DNA from: Flectobacillus major DSM 103
GTDB taxonomy: Bacteria > Bacteroidota > Bacteroidia > Cytophagales > Spirosomataceae
DNA length: 64,000 nt
Assembly (NCBI RefSeq): GCF_000427405.1
Contig: NZ_KE386491.1
Span: 3,729,812-3,793,811, forward strand
Direction: 5' to 3'
Both the position numbers and the translations under genes were made by a program. Positions 10,359 to 17,914 of the stretch are shown here, in pieces. The notes under the pieces were generated by a model. It was not told the DNA's origin. It did no database searches and saw only the letters and a list, made by a program, of their open reading frames with translations. Each line of letters opens with the position of its first letter. Position 1 is the stretch's first letter.

Positions 10359-10857
10359 ATATCTCAATTTTAGGATTCTCGAATCATTCTTTTTCCAACT
10401 TTGACTTTTCAACACAACATTAATTTAATAATATTTATTTTTTAAATTTTTTAAAAGAAAAGAAATCTACTATTCTTATTATGCTGTGGATTTGTGGATT
10501 ACTTTCGTGGAAATTTTTTTTTCACGTTCAAATGTTCATAAGTATTTTTTTATACACATTAAAATAGGTATTTATTAACTATTAACTATTTGATTATTAA
10601 TTAATTAACATTAATGGATAGTTATCCACATCCTTAGTGTGTGGATAAACAGCCTATTTTTGATGTGTGCTTATTTCGGGGATAATTGTGGGCAATGTAC
10701 TGTATAACTTGTATAGTTATGCACGTTGATTAAAGCTAGAATATTGTTTCCACAATGTCTTAAATTCTATCCACAATTTTTGTACCTATTTTTGGGGTAC
10801 TTATCCACACTTTTTCCCTATTCATTCACGTGTTTTGGGGAGTTATCCACAGCAATA
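10359..10857. other. oriC: Candidate replication origin (oriC): AT-rich region with DnaA-box cluster
   Basis: This is a 499-bp stretch without a convincing gene. Its right part holds exact DnaA boxes at 10622-10630 (+), 10640-10648 (-), 10801-10809 (+) and 10843-10851 (+). One-mismatch boxes lie at 10493 (TGTGGATTA) and 10767 (CTATCCACA). Directly left of the first pair is a very AT-rich tract (10550-10615) with the direct repeat ATTAACT-ATTAACT and TTAATTAATTAACATTAA, suitable as an unwinding element. A further exact box is just inside the next gene (10958). mnmG lies 3 kb away and a 16S operon 10 kb away, both common near origins. No dnaA gene is in the window, so the call rests on the boxes and the AT tract. 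Confidence 0.65.
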
Positions 10858-12507
10858 CTACTTTTCACCGATTTGGAAGTCAAAACCCGACAATTCAAAG
10901 TTCTGTTTGAGCTTAATCTTGTCTTTTATGTACATAATATCTTCGGGAAGTATGTTTTTATCCACATTTCCAGCATCCCATCTTTGATTTTTGTTATCAT
11001 CAACGATTAATCGTATCATATATATACCAGGCTTGACAAAATCGAAGGTATAACTACTGGTGTTATTGTGGATAACTTGTCGTTCTACTTCTTTTTTCTC
11101 GTTGAGAAGCTGTACGATAAAGTTTTTATTGTGTGGATTAGTCACTTTACCCTCAATAAGGCCATAATTTTCGGGATCTCTGATAGGGTTAATTTGTTTA
11201 ATCACTTTATTGGTATCGTTTTCCACAGAGATAAAGCTATTGGTTGGAATTGTAATTTTGACTACCTCTTTGGCTTTAGGGGCATTATCTATTTTGAATT
11301 TCAATTCTGTTTTTTCGTCATTCCATTGTAGATAACTTTCTTTCAGTTCTACTTTTTTGAGGGTATCGTTCAGTATTTCGATTTTTGAAATGTCGAATGT
11401 TTTGATGGGTTTACTAAAAGTGATTTTATAGCCAATCTCTTTTAAATCCACATCTTTTCCATTTTGTGGATAAATGTCGTATTTGAAATCATCTTTGATA
11501 CTTTCTTCTTTTTTAGCTTTTATCTTGAATTTGATTTTTTGACTGAATTCAAAGCTTCTATCAAGTGAATCGATTACAATTAAATTGACTTTGGTGGTAT
11601 CTGTGGATAAGTTTCTAGTATTAAATATTCTTAACTGATTCGCCTCGTTTTGTTGATAAGTCAGGCTGTCGGATGGTTGAGCAAATTGAATCTTTGCTTT
11701 TTTTATCCCTCTATTGAAATCTATATAATAGTACGAAGAAGTTGCACGAGTTTTTAGAATCTTAACGGGTGAGTTATCCACTTTGGCTAAGTTGATATTG
11801 AGGTTACTTAAATTTTTGGTAAGCAGGATTGTGTCTTTGATAATACCGATTTTTTCTTTTGTTTCCTCATATAATAGGTTGTTATTCACATCGGTAATGG
11901 CATATACTCTATATTTTCCAGTAGCAATATTTTCTATTTTAAAATTGCCACTACTGTCGGTTTTGGTAAAATAGTAAGGTTTTATTTTGGCTGGTCGCAG
12001 CGTGTCGGAGTATTTATAAAGCCCCACAGTAGCATCTAGTACACCTTTGTTTTCGATAAGGTCTTTTACATTTCCCTCTATTTTCAAAGAATCAATCGTT
12101 GAGCCAGTACTAAAAACGATTCTGATATTTTTGGCGGGATTTCGTTCGGTAATATCTTTAAAAGCTTCTCTGAAATTAAGACTATAGGTAGTACTATCTT
12201 TGAAGGGCTCTTCAAAAGTTAATCTAACACCTTTGGGAAGATTTTTGGAATTATAGAACCCCTCGATTGCAGGAGTTATCAACAATTGTTGTTGGATATT
12301 GTCGACATTGATGTATTCGTCAAATTGTAGTTCAATGATTTTGCCTTTGAAATTCTTGGTTTGATTTTCGGGAAAGCTTTTAACCAATTTAGGAGACAGT
12401 GTATCTTTTTTACCGCCTGTAGGTGCTACTACCTGTGCACAACTAAATAACATTTCTGTTATTATGAATCCGAGAAAAGTTATCAAGACTATGTTAATTG
12501 CTTTCAT
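10858..12507 (-). CDS. Lipoprotein with bacterial Ig-like (Big_5) domain
   Basis: 549 residues. The N terminus is a lipoprotein signal with lipobox MLFSC (C23) followed by AQVVAPTGGKKDTLSP, a hallmark opening of a conserved Bacteroidota lipoprotein family. Residues ~38-115 match the Big_5/SbsA Ig-like pattern (PKLVKSFPENQTKNF, IELQFDEYINV, ITPAIEGFY, LTFEEPFKDSTTYSLNF). Next comes a carboxypeptidase-regulatory-like segment (GNFKIENIATGKYRVYAI, near 185-205), and the protein ends with a second such segment (YTFDFVKPGIYMIRLI). It is probably on the outer membrane; the role is unknown. Exact DnaA boxes at 10958, 11067, 11465 and 11602 lie inside the coding sequence. The upstream intergenic region (12508-12728) has a second box cluster. 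Confidence 0.82.
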   Translation of the reverse strand: MKAINIVLITFLGFIITEMLFSCAQVVAPTGGKKDTLSPKLVKSFPENQTKNFKGKIIELQFDEYINVDNIQQQLLITPAIEGFYNSKNLPKGVRLTFEEPFKDSTTYSLNFREAFKDITERNPAKNIRIVFSTGSTIDSLKIEGNVKDLIENKGVLDATVGLYKYSDTLRPAKIKPYYFTKTDSSGNFKIENIATGKYRVYAITDVNNNLLYEETKEKIGIIKDTILLTKNLSNLNINLAKVDNSPVKILKTRATSSYYYIDFNRGIKKAKIQFAQPSDSLTYQQNEANQLRIFNTRNLSTDTTKVNLIVIDSLDRSFEFSQKIKFKIKAKKEESIKDDFKYDIYPQNGKDVDLKEIGYKITFSKPIKTFDISKIEILNDTLKKVELKESYLQWNDEKTELKFKIDNAPKAKEVVKITIPTNSFISVENDTNKVIKQINPIRDPENYGLIEGKVTNPHNKNFIVQLLNEKKEVERQVIHNNTSSYTFDFVKPGIYMIRLIVDDNKNQRWDAGNVDKNILPEDIMYIKDKIKLKQNFELSGFDFQIGEK

Positions 12508-12611
12508 GTGTATATGTTGAAAACTTTGTTGATAAACGGTGTTAATGTGTATAACTTTTGGTTTATCGTGAGTATTGTTTTAAAATGAACGATATATGAT
12601 ATTTTTTATCC

Positions 12612-12651
12612 ACAAAAATAAACCCTCGATGATAATTATTCATCGAGGGTT
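12612..12651 (-). terminator. Terminator after the methyltransferase gene
   Basis: AACCCTCGATGA (12621-12632) pairs with TCATCGAGGGTT (12640-12651) around a 7-nt loop. On the minus strand it is followed by a T-rich tract (TTTATTTTTG) that overlaps a DnaA box at 12606-12614. Confidence 0.88.
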
Positions 12652-12728
12652 GTTGATAATTCTGTTGATAAGTCAAATTTAGCATTTATTTTTAGGAAGC
12701 CATCTATCTATTTCTGAATTAACACTAA

Positions 12729-13622
12729 TTAACTTTTCTTTTTCTCAAATATGTAAATGATACTCGAATAGTTGTTATCGTTCTTCTCTCCTACCCCATT
12801 CGACTTGAGTCCGTTGAGAAAAGCTCCTATGTAGTTTGTTTTTCCTGTTTGGTATTTACTCGAAAGCATACTTACATAAAATGAGTCAAATTTCATAGGA
12901 AGATGCTTGACCAGCTCAAAGCCATGTGCTGCAAATAGCTGCTTGATGGTATCTTTTGAGAAATGGTATAAATGTCGAGGTACATCGTATGCCGCCCAAC
13001 TTTCTTGATAAACCGAAGCGTCATAAGATTGGTAGTTGGGTACTGCAATAATAACTTTTCCGTCGTTTTCTATTTTATTGAAAAGCCAGTCGATAGTTTC
13101 GTTTAATAAATGTACGTGTTCTAGCACGTGCCACATTGTTATGATATTGAATTTTTGGTTGGTGAAAGCCGTGAGTACTTCAGAGGCTATTGAGGTATGA
13201 GTGATTTCTTCGGCTAGTTTACGGGCATCGTCGCTGGGTTCGATACCATTTACTTGCCAGCCATCTTCTTTGGCCGTATTCAAAAACATGCCAGTTCCAC
13301 AACCCACATCCAAAAGTTTTCCTTTAGTATGATAAAGGCTATTGATAAGCTTCACTTTATCGAGTAGCGTAATTTTACGAACTTGGTGATAAATTTTTGC
13401 GACAATTCCTTTGGATGTATTGCTATGTGAAATATAGGCTTCGGACTGATAGTACTTACCTATTTCGGTAGCATTGGGTCTTGGATTGGTAAATTTAAAA
13501 CCACAGGCAGTACACGCAACAATATTAAAAGCTTCGTGACTAACGGTATGGTCTTTACAAGTAATGAAATGGGTTGTTGTTGTATTTTTACAAACAGGAC
13601 ATTCTTCTATATATTCCAGCAT
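12729..13622 (-). CDS. Class I SAM-dependent methyltransferase with N-terminal zinc ribbon
   Basis: 297 residues. The N-terminal ~45 residues carry two CxxC pairs (CPVC at ~9-12, CTAC at ~37-40) forming a probable zinc ribbon, followed by the GFKFTNPRP junction common to this Methyltransf_23 family. SAM-binding motif I is LLDVGCGTGMFL near 99-110 with the acidic end of strand 2 in GIEPSDDA. Motif II-like ITMWHVLEHVH follows. Such proteins often sit in cell-surface glycan loci, but the neighbours here are housekeeping genes, so the substrate is unknown. A CAAATATA (13654-13661) matches the minus-strand -7 box. It lies downstream of mnmG, separated by mnmG's terminator. Confidence 0.85.
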   Translation of the reverse strand: MLEYIEECPVCKNTTTTHFITCKDHTVSHEAFNIVACTACGFKFTNPRPNATEIGKYYQSEAYISHSNTSKGIVAKIYHQVRKITLLDKVKLINSLYHTKGKLLDVGCGTGMFLNTAKEDGWQVNGIEPSDDARKLAEEITHTSIASEVLTAFTNQKFNIITMWHVLEHVHLLNETIDWLFNKIENDGKVIIAVPNYQSYDASVYQESWAAYDVPRHLYHFSKDTIKQLFAAHGFELVKHLPMKFDSFYVSMLSSKYQTGKTNYIGAFLNGLKSNGVGEKNDNNYSSIIYIFEKKKS

Positions 13623-13668
13623 TGTTTTTCAATTTACTTTTTTGATATTTTGGCAAATATACTAAAAG

Positions 13669-13710
13669 AAAAAGACCTGTAAGTGAAAATAAAACTTACA
13701 GGTCTTTTCT
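13669..13710 (-). terminator. Terminator after mnmG
   Basis: AAAAGACCTGTAAGT (13670-13685) pairs with ACTTACAGGTCTTTT (13694-13708), a ~15-bp stem with A/T flanks, 15 nt past the mnmG stop. Confidence 0.88.
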
Positions 13711-13722
13711 ATAAAGCAAGGG

Positions 13723-15585
13723 TTATCGTCCCATGAATACCATTAAAACTGATATGTCTGATGCCGATACACCACTGATACGAGAAGCTTGTCCGATAGT
13801 AGCGGGTCTGATTTTGCTTAGTTTTTGTCGTCCTTCAATTGAAATTGCAGAAAGTTTTCCATAATCAAAATCTTGAGGAATAGATAGGTCTTCTAATTTT
13901 TGAAGTTTATCGACCATCTGTTGTTCCTTTTCTATATAGCTTTCGTATTTAACATTGATTTCGGCCTGTTCCAATATTTCACTATCAAATTGTTCTAAGA
14001 AGGTAGTAATATCTTGGCTTAGACTTTTGATATTTTCAAGATTGACATTGGGTCTTCTTAATAAATTCAATAAAGTAGTACCTTCTTTCAATCGAGCTGT
14101 TCCTAGAGCTTCTAGTTGGTCGTTGACATCGTCGGGTTTTACTTTTTTGAATTTTAGCTCATTGACAAGTTGAGCTGTTTTTTCTTTTTTGTTTTTTACC
14201 TTTTGTAATCTTTCGTCCGAAGCTAATCCTATAGTATATCCTTTTTCTGTTAGACGAATATCGGCATTGTCTTGGCGAAGGAGCGTTCTGTACTCGGCTC
14301 TTGAAGTAAACATACGGTATGGCTCTTCTGTACCTTTGTTGATAAGGTCGTCGATAAGTACGCCAATGTAAGCTTCAGAACGAGACAAAACAAAATCTTC
14401 TTTGTCTTGAGCTCTTTGATGTGCATTTATTCCAGCCATTAATCCCTGACAAGCAGCTTCCTCATAACCTGTAGTTCCGTTGATTTGGCCTGCAAAGAAA
14501 AGATTCTTGATTAATTTTGTCTCTAAAGTTTGTTTTAACTGGGTTGGAGGGAAATAATCGTATTCAATTGCATAGCCCGGTCTAAACATTCTTACGTTTT
14601 CAAAACCTGGAATTTTTTTCAAAGCAGCATACTGTACATCTTCAGGCAAAGACGTAGAGAATCCATTAACATATACTTCTACTGTATTCCATCCTTCAGG
14701 TTCTACAAAAATCTGATGTCTTTCTTTTTCTGCAAATCGATTAATTTTATCTTCTACCGATGGGCAGTATCTTGGGCCAAGGCCTTTTATTCGTCCTGCA
14801 AACATTGGTGATTTGTCGAAACCTGTTTTTAACACATCATGCACTTCTTGGTTGGTATAGGTAATCCAACAGCTTCTTTGCTCATTTAAGGGTTTTGTAT
14901 CTAAATAGGAGAATTTAGCAGGATTTTCGTCGCCTTTTTGTTCTTCCATTTTTGAATAGTCGAGGCTTCGGCCGTCTACTCGTGGAGGAGTACCTGTTTT
15001 CATTCTGCCAGCTTCAAAGCCCAACTCTACAAGTTGTTCGGTAATACCAGTGGCTTTTCCTTCCGCTGTGCGGCCGCCACCAAAATTCTTTTCACCAATA
15101 TGTATTAAGCCATTGAGAAATGTACCATTGGTAAGAACAACCGATTTTGCTCGGAATTCTATCCCTAATTGTGTTTTTATTCCTATAACCTGATTATTTT
15201 CCACCAATAATCCCGAAACCATTTCTTGCCAGAAATCAACATTAAGGTTTTGTTCTAATGCCAAACGCCATTCTTCAGCAAACCTCATGCGGTCCGACTG
15301 GCACCGAGGAGACCACATAGCTGGCCCTTTTGAGCGGTTTAGCATTCTGAACTGAATCATGGTTTTGTCAGAGATAATTCCCGACATACCACCTAGTGCA
15401 TCTACCTCTCTTACGATTTGTCCTTTGGCAACACCACCCATTGCAGGATTACATGACATCTGTGCAATGGTGTTCATATTCATTGTAATCAACAATACTT
15501 TTGAACCCATTGTTGCGGCTGCATGAGCGGCTTCGCATCCTGCATGCCCTGCACCTACCACTATTACATCATAGTTATTATACAT
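13723..15585 (-). CDS. mnmG: tRNA uridine-5-carboxymethylaminomethyl(34) synthesis enzyme MnmG (GidA)
   Basis: This FAD enzyme works with MnmE to modify the wobble uridine of several tRNAs. The 620 residues match the family. It shows the dinucleotide-binding motif VVGAGHAGCEAAHAA (9-23), MSCNPAMGGVAKGQIVREVD (~43-62), the GidA signatures GPRYCPSVEDKI and AGQINGTTGYEEAA, and the conserved C terminus KLSKIRPATIGQASRISGV. The ATG at 15583-15585 gives the expected N terminus. mnmG lies next to the origin in many bacteria, and here it is 3 kb from the DnaA-box cluster. mnmE is not in the window. Confidence 0.97.
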   Translation of the reverse strand: MYNNYDVIVVGAGHAGCEAAHAAATMGSKVLLITMNMNTIAQMSCNPAMGGVAKGQIVREVDALGGMSGIISDKTMIQFRMLNRSKGPAMWSPRCQSDRMRFAEEWRLALEQNLNVDFWQEMVSGLLVENNQVIGIKTQLGIEFRAKSVVLTNGTFLNGLIHIGEKNFGGGRTAEGKATGITEQLVELGFEAGRMKTGTPPRVDGRSLDYSKMEEQKGDENPAKFSYLDTKPLNEQRSCWITYTNQEVHDVLKTGFDKSPMFAGRIKGLGPRYCPSVEDKINRFAEKERHQIFVEPEGWNTVEVYVNGFSTSLPEDVQYAALKKIPGFENVRMFRPGYAIEYDYFPPTQLKQTLETKLIKNLFFAGQINGTTGYEEAACQGLMAGINAHQRAQDKEDFVLSRSEAYIGVLIDDLINKGTEEPYRMFTSRAEYRTLLRQDNADIRLTEKGYTIGLASDERLQKVKNKKEKTAQLVNELKFKKVKPDDVNDQLEALGTARLKEGTTLLNLLRRPNVNLENIKSLSQDITTFLEQFDSEILEQAEINVKYESYIEKEQQMVDKLQKLEDLSIPQDFDYGKLSAISIEGRQKLSKIRPATIGQASRISGVSASDISVLMVFMGR

Positions 15586-15722
15586 GATTGTTTATTATTT
15601 TCTACTTTGTTGTGACACTGTATTTGTATGAAATTACCTCAAGCTGTATTATTGGTATTGCTAATTGATAATTTAGAATATTTTTGTTTTGAGGATATAT
15701 ATTGCTTTATTATACTATCTAC

Positions 15723-15772
15723 TCGTGAAATTTATGAAATGTTCCACGTGGAGACTTTTTGTGTTTTCACGA
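15723..15772. promoter_or_regulatory. Concentric dyad resembling a ParB parS site
   Basis: The centre is TGTTCCACGTGGAGAC (15740-15755), whose first 11 bases equal the B. subtilis type parS (TGTTCCACGTGAAACA). The core TCCACGTGGA (15743-15752) is a perfect palindrome. Around it, TCGTGAAA (15723-15730) and TTTCACGA (15765-15772) form a second perfect inverted repeat with exactly the same centre (15747.5), and each contains the parS half-site CGTGAAA/TTTCACG. It lies between mnmG and ybeY. No parA or parB gene is in the window. It could instead be an operator. Confidence 0.45.
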
Positions 15773-15783
15773 AAGGTTATTCA

Positions 15784-16200
15784 TTAGCTAAATTGTTGTA
15801 AATAAAAATTTTCTTTCTCACGCATTCCTAGCTCATCTTCGTCCGAGTGGTCGTCGTATCCACAAAGGTGAAGTACACCATGTACCAATACCCTGAGTAT
15901 CTCATTGGCAAAGCCAGTACCAAGCTCTTTGGCGTTATCTTCGACTCTTTCTACACTAATAAATATATCACCTTCAATAACCGTTTCGTCCTCTGAGTTA
16001 TCGAAAGTAATAATATCAGTAAGAGTATCGTGATCTAAATACTCAACATTAATCTGGTGAAGATAGTTGTCTGAGCAAAAGATATAGTTGAGATTACCCA
16101 TCTTAAAGCCTTCACTTTCAGCAACTTTTTTTAACCACGATTTTGTCTTCAGCTTTTGTTGAAGCGTAAAATCTACGTCTTCATTAAAAAATGTAATCAT
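15784..16200 (-). CDS. ybeY: Endoribonuclease YbeY (rRNA maturation factor)
   Basis: 138 residues, slightly short as usual for Bacteroidota. The family acts in 16S 3'-end processing and ribosome quality control. The metal site is in LVHGVLHLCGYDDH: H107 and H111 are in the normal HxxxH position. The third canonical His position (H-x3-H-x5-H) is taken by D117, with a His next to it (H118). So the third ligand is either shifted by one or replaced. The central TDIITFDNSEDETVIEGDIFIS stretch (61-82) is characteristic. It lies upstream of mnmG in the same direction (about 200 nt apart, with the parS-like dyad between them). Confidence 0.92.
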   Translation of the reverse strand: MITFFNEDVDFTLQQKLKTKSWLKKVAESEGFKMGNLNYIFCSDNYLHQINVEYLDHDTLTDIITFDNSEDETVIEGDIFISVERVEDNAKELGTGFANEILRVLVHGVLHLCGYDDHSDEDELGMREKENFYLQQFS

Positions 16201-16395
16201 AATATATAATATCTGTTTTGAGATGAATGTATGAGTCGAGAGGCAAACTTCAATCTTTCTCTTTCAAAAATCCCTAAGATTGAAATGTAGCATGAAAAAT
16301 AATTACAAAGATACGATATAAATTCGAGGTAGTGAAAATCAAACAATTATAACAATAATTTGTAAATTAGAATTGGAAATTAACCCTATTTTAAA

Positions 16396-17646
16396 ATGAA
16401 AATATTTAACCACTTTACACTAATTACTCTTTTTCAATTATGCCCATTAATGCTAACCATTGCCCAAAAAGATAACCTAAGAAGAGACGATAAGTACTAC
16501 GACACTGGATTGCCCAATAATTGTGACAAAGTACTGTATGCTGTATCGCAAAGAGGGGCTATCATTAATTTGGGGACACACGACAATTTGGTAGATCATT
16601 TAGTCATAGAGGCTCTCCTACCCTTTCGCTGCAACGCTATTGCCAAAAGTCTAAATAATAAAATCTTTGCTGTTCAAGCCGATAAAAGTACAGAACAGAT
16701 AGTTTATGAATATAATTCGATAGCAAAGAATGGAAAATTTACCAAATGGGTATTGCCAGCCCATGATGATGGTGGCTGGATTTCGGCAGGGACTGACACT
16801 AAAGGAAAGCTGTATTTTGGCACAACAACTATGCGAACAATGGTAAGAATCGATTTGCGGAAAAAAGAAGTTGATGTGATTTGGGGGTCGAAAGATAAAA
16901 TTAAGGGCGGTGAAAGAATGACTTGTTATGATGGATGTAACTTTTATATCAATGAAAGAGATGAAATTATGATAAAGGAAAACAAAAAAAATAGTAGCTA
17001 TAGAATATCGCAGTATCCTAGCTTGGTATTGACTGAACAAAAAAAATGGAATAATCAATTTAATAACATAGTATGCAATGATTGGTACGAATACCGAAAT
17101 ACCAAAGATGAAGCTGTCTCGATATTTGCGACAAGAGACGGAATTGTGCAAATAAATGATAATCGATTAAAGCATATTCAACTTGATACGCTCAAATATG
17201 GAATATTAACGGATATAGCAGGTTGTGAAAGTTATGAGAGGCGTTCTCCATATATAGTGATTAATGAGAAAAAAGAGAAACTTATTTTAGAAGCTATTGC
17301 CAAAAAAGAAAATATTCGACTAGATAGAATTCTGTTTAAACAAGGCGAATCCAAAATTCTGACGGGTTCTTATGATGAGCTAGATGAATTGGTTGCTATT
17401 TTACAGAAAAATAAACAGATAAAAATTGTTTTAGAAGGACATACCGATATTTCGGGAAATCCAGAGGATAATGTTTTATTATCTTTAGAACGAGTCAATG
17501 CCTGTAAAGATTACCTAATATTGCAGGGAATCGATAAATCTAGGCTACAAGTAATGGGCTATGGAGGAAGTCGACCTATCAAAAAATTTGGAACAGAAGA
17601 AGAAAGAGCTATCAATAGAAGAGTTGAAATTAAGGTAATAGAATAA
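16396..17646 (+). CDS. OmpA-family protein with a unique N-terminal domain
   Basis: 416 residues with a signal peptide (~1-23: FTLITLFQLCPLMLTIAQ). Residues 300-416 form a peptidoglycan-binding OmpA_C domain: FKQGESKILTGSYDELDELV, VLEGHTDISGNPEDN, LSLERVNACKDYLILQGID, YGGSRPIKKF and the final INRRVEIKVIE. The region ~25-290 is not one I recognise; it mentions no clear repeats but has a possible beta-propeller feel (AVSQRGAIINLGT, VLPAHDDGGWISAGTDTKGK). It probably links the outer membrane or a surface complex to peptidoglycan. It is followed directly by an intergenic repeat element. Confidence 0.8.
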   Translation: MKIFNHFTLITLFQLCPLMLTIAQKDNLRRDDKYYDTGLPNNCDKVLYAVSQRGAIINLGTHDNLVDHLVIEALLPFRCNAIAKSLNNKIFAVQADKSTEQIVYEYNSIAKNGKFTKWVLPAHDDGGWISAGTDTKGKLYFGTTTMRTMVRIDLRKKEVDVIWGSKDKIKGGERMTCYDGCNFYINERDEIMIKENKKNSSYRISQYPSLVLTEQKKWNNQFNNIVCNDWYEYRNTKDEAVSIFATRDGIVQINDNRLKHIQLDTLKYGILTDIAGCESYERRSPYIVINEKKEKLILEAIAKKENIRLDRILFKQGESKILTGSYDELDELVAILQKNKQIKIVLEGHTDISGNPEDNVLLSLERVNACKDYLILQGIDKSRLQVMGYGGSRPIKKFGTEEERAINRRVEIKVIE

Positions 17647-17913
17647 ACATAAATAGTGATTGTTATTGAATAGAGTTTTCTCTAGTAAGATACAATGCTT
17701 TGCGGCTAAATATGTTTCATTTTGACACTTAATATGAAAAAGGCGGTCGAAAAACTAATTTCGACCGCCTTTTTCATGAATAGTAGCTCAATCTTTCTTA
17801 TTTGAGCAAATAATAAACCTCTTCAAAGTTTACTTGATAGCCTTATGAATCCCAACAAATACCAATAGGTGGTCTCTTTTAATATTACCTATAATTTGGA
17901 ATGATTCATGTTT
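17645..17913. repeat. Intergenic TIR/hairpin element, copy A (degenerate)
   Basis: This element fills the space between two convergent genes. The hairpin core is ATGAAAAAGGCGGTCGAAA (17734-17752) with its complement at 17759-17777. To the right it has GAATCCCAACAAATACCAA (shared with copy C) and the end AATTTGGAATGATTCATGTTT (17893-17913), a diverged form of the 21-bp terminal repeat of copies B and C. The left end (AAACATAAATAGTGATT) is only weakly related. The hairpin loop is in the same orientation as in copy B, although the flanking module is on the other side. Confidence 0.65.
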
Positions 17914-17914
17914 A

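Larger units (their letters stand above)
7635..12614. repeat. 5-kb zone enriched in exact DnaA boxes (TTATCCACA)
   Basis: I find by eye 16 exact 9-mers in this interval. Reading TTATCCACA: 8716, 9193, 10622, 10801, 10843, 10958, 12606. Reading TGTGGATAA: 7635, 7720, 8476, 8822, 9216, 10640, 11067, 11465, 11602. TTATTCACA (11882) and TGTGTATAA (12546) fit the looser TTATNCACA. One-mismatch TGTTGATAA boxes cluster at 11651, 12527, 12651 and 12663. Elsewhere in the 64 kb I see only four exact copies (3591, 41409, 59146, 59158). Many boxes lie inside coding sequence, so the enrichment has been tolerated by several unrelated proteins. Confidence 0.85.

Noticed and set aside
10726-11010. 94-codon open frame on the plus strand
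   Set aside because: It covers the DnaA-box region and the antisense of the Big_5 lipoprotein; its sequence is dominated by the complement of coding and AT-rich DNA and shows no domain.
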